A stretch of DNA of 11,104 bases, taken from Chlamydiales bacterium (GTDB taxonomy: Bacteria > Chlamydiota > Chlamydiia > Chlamydiales > FEN-1388). The stretch lies in the NCBI GenBank assembly GCA_021372185.1, contig JAJFUY010000069.1, positions 1-11,104 on the forward strand, in the 5' to 3' direction. Within the stretch, counting starts at the first letter, position 1; each line of letters starts with the position of its first letter. This document shows, in pieces, positions 7,982-11,104 of the stretch. Below the pieces are notes generated by a model that was not told the origin of the DNA, ran no database searches, and was given only the letters and a program-made list of their open reading frames with translations. Position numbers and translations under genes: made by a program.

Positions 7982-9114
7982 TGAACAATAAAGATTTATT
8001 TATAAGCTGCCTGCCGGGCCTCGAAGAGGTTCTGGGGCAAGAAGTTTCAAAGCTCGGGTACGGCAATTTTAAAGGCCGAGCCGGTGTGTTTGTGCCATTT
8101 ACGGGTTTTGACCAAATCTATCGGTTAAACCTGTATTTACGTACTGCCAGCCGCGTGCTGTTGCCTTTTGCCCATTTTAAATGCCGCGATAAAGCAGATT
8201 TATATAAAGGTGCCCTTGCAGTAGATTGGCAGCCTTATTTTGAAAAGATGCCAACCTTTGCTATTGATTCATTTGTACTGCATCCCACGCTTACTAATAG
8301 CCTATTTGCCGCGCAAATTGTAAAAGATGCTATTTGCGATCAGCTAAAAGGTAAAAATGGCTTTAGACCAAGTGTAGACACATCTCACCCAGAAATTGGC
8401 TTGCATCTGTACATCGTTGACAACATGGCAACTCTCAGTTTTGATACGTCAAATCCGCCATTACACCAACGTGGATACCGCGTAGAAGGTGGTATGGCGC
8501 CACTTCGTGAAAATTTGGCAGCAAGTTTATTGATGCTAGCAGGCTATACAGCCCAAGATACAATTATCGACCCATGCTGCGGTTCTGGTACGTTTTTGAT
8601 TGAAGCGGCCATGATAGCCTCAAATACAGCTCCTGGCATAAATAGGCCGCACTTTGGCTTTTTTAGACACCCTCTTTTTTCACCTGACGCGTGGGAAGCT
8701 CACAAGCAAGAAGCCATCAGCAAAAAAGTGCCCTTAGAGCAAGGAAGATTTTTTGGTATCGAAGAAAATGTAAAAGCCTATTCTATCTTAAAGCGTGCCA
8801 TCCACCAGTCAAAATTTGACCGCTGGATAGCAGTAAGTAATGGCGACTTCAGACGCATGGAATTACCCTTCAATCCAAGCTTTGTAATAGCAAACCCACC
8901 TTACGGCGTGCGCCTAAACGAAGTTGAAGAGCTAGCAGGCCTCTATGCAGATCTCGGGGACTTTCTTAAGCAAAAAACCCAGAAGCCAGCCAAAGGCGCA
9001 ATCTTCACAGGATCGCTGGACCTGGCCAAATGCGTAGGCCTAAAAACCACCAAGCGCTATGTCCTCAGCAACGGAGGCATCGACTGCCGCCTCCTCACCT
9101 ACGACCTCTATTAG
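7981..9114 (+). CDS. rlmL: THUMP-domain class I SAM-dependent RNA methyltransferase (RlmL/YpsC family)
   Basis: This 377-residue protein matches the UPF0020/COG0116 RNA methyltransferases, which make N2-methylguanosine in 23S rRNA (position 2445 in E. coli). The N-terminal region (about 1-155) fits a ferredoxin-like plus THUMP RNA-binding module. It is followed by LHQRGYRVEGG (161-171), the SAM-binding motif I DPCCGSGTF (197-205), a GIEEN acidic motif (259-263), GDF (288-290) and the catalytic NPPYG (305-309). It lacks the second methyltransferase (RlmK) half fused in E. coli RlmKL, as in the short YpsC-type proteins. Its ATG overlaps the ychF stop (TAATG), so the pair is probably co-transcribed and coupled. 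The exact modified base is inferred from family. NPPY alone could indicate a DNA methyltransferase, but the THUMP half and RGYR motif argue for RNA. Confidence 0.88.
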   Translation: MNNKDLFISCLPGLEEVLGQEVSKLGYGNFKGRAGVFVPFTGFDQIYRLNLYLRTASRVLLPFAHFKCRDKADLYKGALAVDWQPYFEKMPTFAIDSFVLHPTLTNSLFAAQIVKDAICDQLKGKNGFRPSVDTSHPEIGLHLYIVDNMATLSFDTSNPPLHQRGYRVEGGMAPLRENLAASLLMLAGYTAQDTIIDPCCGSGTFLIEAAMIASNTAPGINRPHFGFFRHPLFSPDAWEAHKQEAISKKVPLEQGRFFGIEENVKAYSILKRAIHQSKFDRWIAVSNGDFRRMELPFNPSFVIANPPYGVRLNEVEELAGLYADLGDFLKQKTQKPAKGAIFTGSLDLAKCVGLKTTKRYVLSNGGIDCRLLTYDLY

Positions 9115-9120
9115 ATTTTT

Positions 9121-9224
9121 AGTCTTAGAGTCCTTTAGGACGACTGAACGAAGCCCACCGTGACCGAAGGGAACGATGGGAAGAGGTATAAATTCCCTAG
9201 AGCCCGGCTGAGGGCGATTGAATC
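9121..9224 (-). repeat. Intergenic structured repeat, copy B (reverse orientation)
   Basis: This is the same unit as at 16-120, read on the minus strand and beginning seven bases after the methyltransferase stop. It shares GAATCGCCCTCAGCCGGG-type sequence (with GATTC instead of GATTG), the TTCCCTTCGGTCACGGTG segment, and a terminal hairpin GTCC-TAAA-GGAC that replaces GCCC-TGAA-GGGC of copy A. The T-rich spacer after the first hairpin differs (AGGGAATTTATACCTC). It is arranged head to head with copy C across a 4-base centre. Confidence 0.85.
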
Positions 9225-9264
9225 ATGAGATTGAATCGCCCTCAGCCGGGCTCTAATGTTTTTT
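9198..9264 (+). terminator. Long palindrome at the B/C junction, possible terminator of ychF-rlmL
   Basis: Arms 9198-9224 and 9229-9255 are 27 bp each and complementary except for one central mismatch, with an ATGA loop. Six T follow after four bases (9259-9264). The hairpin is GC-rich (AGAGCCCGGCTGAGGGCG), so it could end plus-strand transcription from the methyltransferase gene. The long stem and the spaced T-run are atypical for an intrinsic terminator, and the palindrome may exist only because two repeat copies meet here. Confidence 0.45.
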
Positions 9265-9332
9265 GCCTATTTCCCCACCGTTCCCATCGGTCACAGTGGG
9301 CTTCGCTCAGTCGTCCTAAAGGACTTTAAAAC
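9229..9332 (+). repeat. Intergenic structured repeat, copy C (direct orientation)
   Basis: This copy has the same orientation as copy A. It shares GATTGAATCGCCCTCAGC, then a T-run (9259-9264), CACCGTTCCCATCGGTCA, AGTGGGCTTCGCTCAGTCG and the terminal hairpin GTCC-TAAA-GGAC. Together with copy B it forms an imperfect inverted repeat spanning about 210 bp between two convergent genes. Copies B and C are more alike at the hairpin end than either is to copy A. Confidence 0.85.
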
Positions 9333-9394
9333 ACGATGGGAGAGCTTTTTTTGGTTTTGATTCAATTATTATGAAAAGAAATGGTAAAAAAAAG

Positions 9395-9429
9395 AAAAAG
9401 CCCTGACAATTACTTGCCAGGGCTTTTTT
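9395..9429 (-). terminator. Rho-independent terminator of the unrecognised minus-strand gene
   Basis: AAAAAGCCCTG (9395-9405) pairs perfectly with CAGGGCTTTTT (9418-9428). The stem can extend inward with one mismatch to a TTAC loop. On the minus strand the stem starts 10 bases after the stop codon and is followed by a long U-rich run (TTTTTCTTTTTTTT). On the plus strand it is followed by TTTTTTATT, so it may work in both directions and also back up termination of the ychF-rlmL unit. Confidence 0.88.
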
Positions 9430-9438
9430 ATTAAAGGG

Positions 9439-11104
9439 TTAGACTGTGACTGGAGCTTGGATCTGGCCAAAGTGCCAATTGCCTTCTAGCCATTCTGTTT
9501 GATCAACGCGGGTGACTTTGTTGTCTCTGATCATAGCTATAGCTACTGTGCTTGTTATTGGATCTGCGAAGAAGCAGAATTCAATTACTTGACCATCAAC
9601 TGGTGTTGTGGTCCTTGCAAATGGGACGAACAGATCTTTTTGTTTTTCGTACAAAAAGTTTGTGATGAGGTTATCTAGCTCAGCATGATAGGGTTCTGTG
9701 CTGACATCTTCTAAAATTGCTGCAAGCTCGTTTGGAAGGAGTTTTGAGCGGAACTCTTCGAAGGTAGGCTTTTGGCCTATTTTTTTTGGAATGTCACGAT
9801 AGAAGTCACCTATAAGCTCGCCCATAGCTTTGATACAGCTTGTGCGTACTTCAACTTTTTTAACTTCTTGCTCCATAATCGCTTTGGCTTGCTTGATAGA
9901 AGCATCCCAAGAGGCTTTTGGAGTATCTTCAAAAGCTTTTGGATTGCCAATAAACTCTAAAGCATGTTGTGGAGAGGTAAGGTAAACTACATTACCTGCT
10001 TGAACAGTTTTGAGCTTGTTTACAAGTATGCCAAATAAGCCAAGAGCTGATTTTGGCTCGAAAGGTAATACTTTCGAATCATCATACACTCTGACAAAGT
10101 CAGAAGCCGTGCCAACAGGTACAACGTTCCACGGGAAGTGGTTTGCATCAAATTTCTGGCCTACAGCTTCTGTGAAGGCATCTGTTTGCACTAATGCTTT
10201 TACAGCTGTAACTTGGGCAGGTTCTACTTTGCCTTCTTCGATTTCTGGCAGAGCTTTAATTACGAGGTCTTTAAAACTTTTAGCGTCTGTAACCTTAATT
10301 TCTTCAAGATCGCTTTGAAGGGTATCAAGAAATTCAGCAAACACGGCTCGTAGTGCTACTTGCTCATGAAGATCTTTAGACACAAATTTGTCAAACAGCA
10401 CTTCACGTACTGCGCTATGAACTCTAGCCAAATGAGAAGATCTTGCACGTAATGTTCTCATCTCTTCATAGGCATTTTGCAATGCACAGTGAAAAGTGTT
10501 GTCATAGGTGCTTGTAAAGGCTATGCAGCCTTGTTTTGCTTTTACTTCGTCATCATCGGCCATTGCGTAGATGATATCTTGTGGCACTGCTTCGTAGCGG
10601 CGCTTTGAGTCTTTATCTCGCAGGCTAGAAACTTTAAAGCCAAGAGATTCTAGTGCCTCTTTTGTGGCAGTTTCAACATTTACAATATCCATGGCCTTAC
10701 ATGCGGCAATAATACCGTGCATCTGCCAGAGCTTATCATTTTCTACGTTCAGTCCCACTATACTTAATGGTTTTGTCACAAAGGCACCCCAACCATCTGT
10801 AATTGAGCCATTTGAGCTTACAGATGTTTTAGCAAGTAGGGGAGAGCTACGGCCATCTACTGCAAATTCTACTGCATTCTCAAAGCCTGCTACATTTCTG
10901 CTGAGCGCGCCAGTTGTAATTAAACTATTTACATCAGCCATAAAACGCGGGAGGTTTGCAGCTTTAAGAGCTTGACTAAAACTTGCAGCGCCGGCATCCG
11001 CTAGATAGGCTGCAAGGGCACATGTTCTGGCATCGGCGTCTTTAATTCTAATCTCGAAGCGTGGGGCAACTACTTCCTCTTCTTCGTTTTCTTCTACTTG
11101 ATTG
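9439..11104 (-). CDS. Unrecognised protein, 5' end beyond the window
   Basis: I do not recognise this protein. The first visible Met is at 10941 and gives 500 residues, but the frame stays open for 54 more codons to the right edge. Those codons contain no in-frame ATG, GTG or TTG, and no Shine-Dalgarno precedes 10941 (upstream complement CTCCCGCGTTTT). The real start is therefore probably outside the window. The visible upstream part reads as protein: an acidic run (VEENEEEEVV) followed by an Ala-rich amphipathic segment (FSQALKAANLPRFM). The rest is soluble, mixed alpha/beta, with charged helices in the middle (about residues 140-260 from that Met) and no signal peptide, membrane helix or familiar catalytic motif. 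The final segment (about 430-500) looks beta-rich, ending LEGNWHFGQIQAPVTV. Lineage-specific proteins, including effectors, are common in Chlamydiota, but I see no direct evidence that this is one. A good terminator follows 10 bases downstream. Confidence 0.85.
   Translation of the reverse strand, partial: NQVEENEEEEVVAPRFEIRIKDADARTCALAAYLADAGAASFSQALKAANLPRFMADVNSLITTGALSRNVAGFENAVEFAVDGRSSPLLAKTSVSSNGSITDGWGAFVTKPLSIVGLNVENDKLWQMHGIIAACKAMDIVNVETATKEALESLGFKVSSLRDKDSKRRYEAVPQDIIYAMADDDEVKAKQGCIAFTSTYDNTFHCALQNAYEEMRTLRARSSHLARVHSAVREVLFDKFVSKDLHEQVALRAVFAEFLDTLQSDLEEIKVTDAKSFKDLVIKALPEIEEGKVEPAQVTAVKALVQTDAFTEAVGQKFDANHFPWNVVPVGTASDFVRVYDDSKVLPFEPKSALGLFGILVNKLKTVQAGNVVYLTSPQHALEFIGNPKAFEDTPKASWDASIKQAKAIMEQEVKKVEVRTSCIKAMGELIGDFYRDIPKKIGQKPTFEEFRSKLLPNELAAILEDVSTEPYHAELDNLITNFLYEKQKDLFVPFARTTTPVDGQVIEFCFFADPITSTVAIAMIRDNKVTRVDQTEWLEGNWHFGQIQAPVTV

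Noticed and set aside
8569..8910. DPCCGSGTF and NPPYG motifs suggesting a restriction-modification DNA methyltransferase.
   Set aside because: The THUMP-like N-terminal half, the RGYR motif, the absence of a nuclease or specificity gene, and coupling to ychF point to an RNA methyltransferase.
9121..9332. CRISPR-like or IS-like array at the convergent intergenic region.
   Set aside because: There are only two units, in opposite orientation, without regular spacers, a transposase or a visible target duplication. It is better described as an intergenic repeat pair.
9371..9406. Tiny plus-strand ORF MKRNGKKKKKP before the terminator.
   Set aside because: Only 11 codons, made of the A-rich run flanking the terminator stem, with no supporting ribosome-binding site.

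Overview
The window carries a type III secretion (T3SS) block with the gene order typical of the phylum Chlamydiota. On the minus strand, in transcription order, are sctU, sctV, copN/sctW, a Scc1-like class I chaperone and malQ. Divergent to them on the plus strand is ychF. From memory, this is the order of the Chlamydia trachomatis block CT087-CT092. Protein lengths, the repeats described below and the different gene after ychF suggest a member of Chlamydiota outside the genus Chlamydia, probably an environmental or 'chlamydia-like' symbiont. I cannot name a genus from the sequence alone.

Layout. Positions 1-184 hold one copy (A) of a roughly 105-bp intergenic repeat. Positions 185-6690 are a tight minus-strand operon in which junctions are at most 19 bp and the scc1 and malQ genes overlap by one base (TAATG). 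Positions 6691-6880 are the divergent promoter region, with a cluster of TATTGC/GCAATA motifs over a plausible sctU promoter. Positions 6881-9114 are a two-gene plus-strand unit, ychF followed by a THUMP-type RNA methyltransferase, again overlapping as TAATG. Positions 9115-9438 are a convergent intergenic region with two head-to-head copies (B, C) of the same repeat, whose centre is a 27-bp-arm palindrome, followed by a strong rho-independent terminator. From 9439 to the right edge runs a minus-strand gene for an unrecognised protein. It stays open at the window edge and is probably longer than the 500 residues counted from its first visible Met.

Function. SctV and SctU are the inner-membrane export gate and the autocleaving substrate-specificity switch. 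CopN is the gatekeeper plug, and the small chaperone is predicted to bind CopN. MalQ is a cytoplasmic-type glycogen/maltodextrin enzyme whose start codon overlaps the chaperone stop, so glycogen metabolism is tied to T3SS expression. YchF and the methyltransferase form a ribosome-associated pair.

The genes are mostly well-known families. The least explained parts are the structured repeat family that brackets the block and shows a compensatory base-pair change, the unrecognised edge protein, and the possible operator upstream of sctU.
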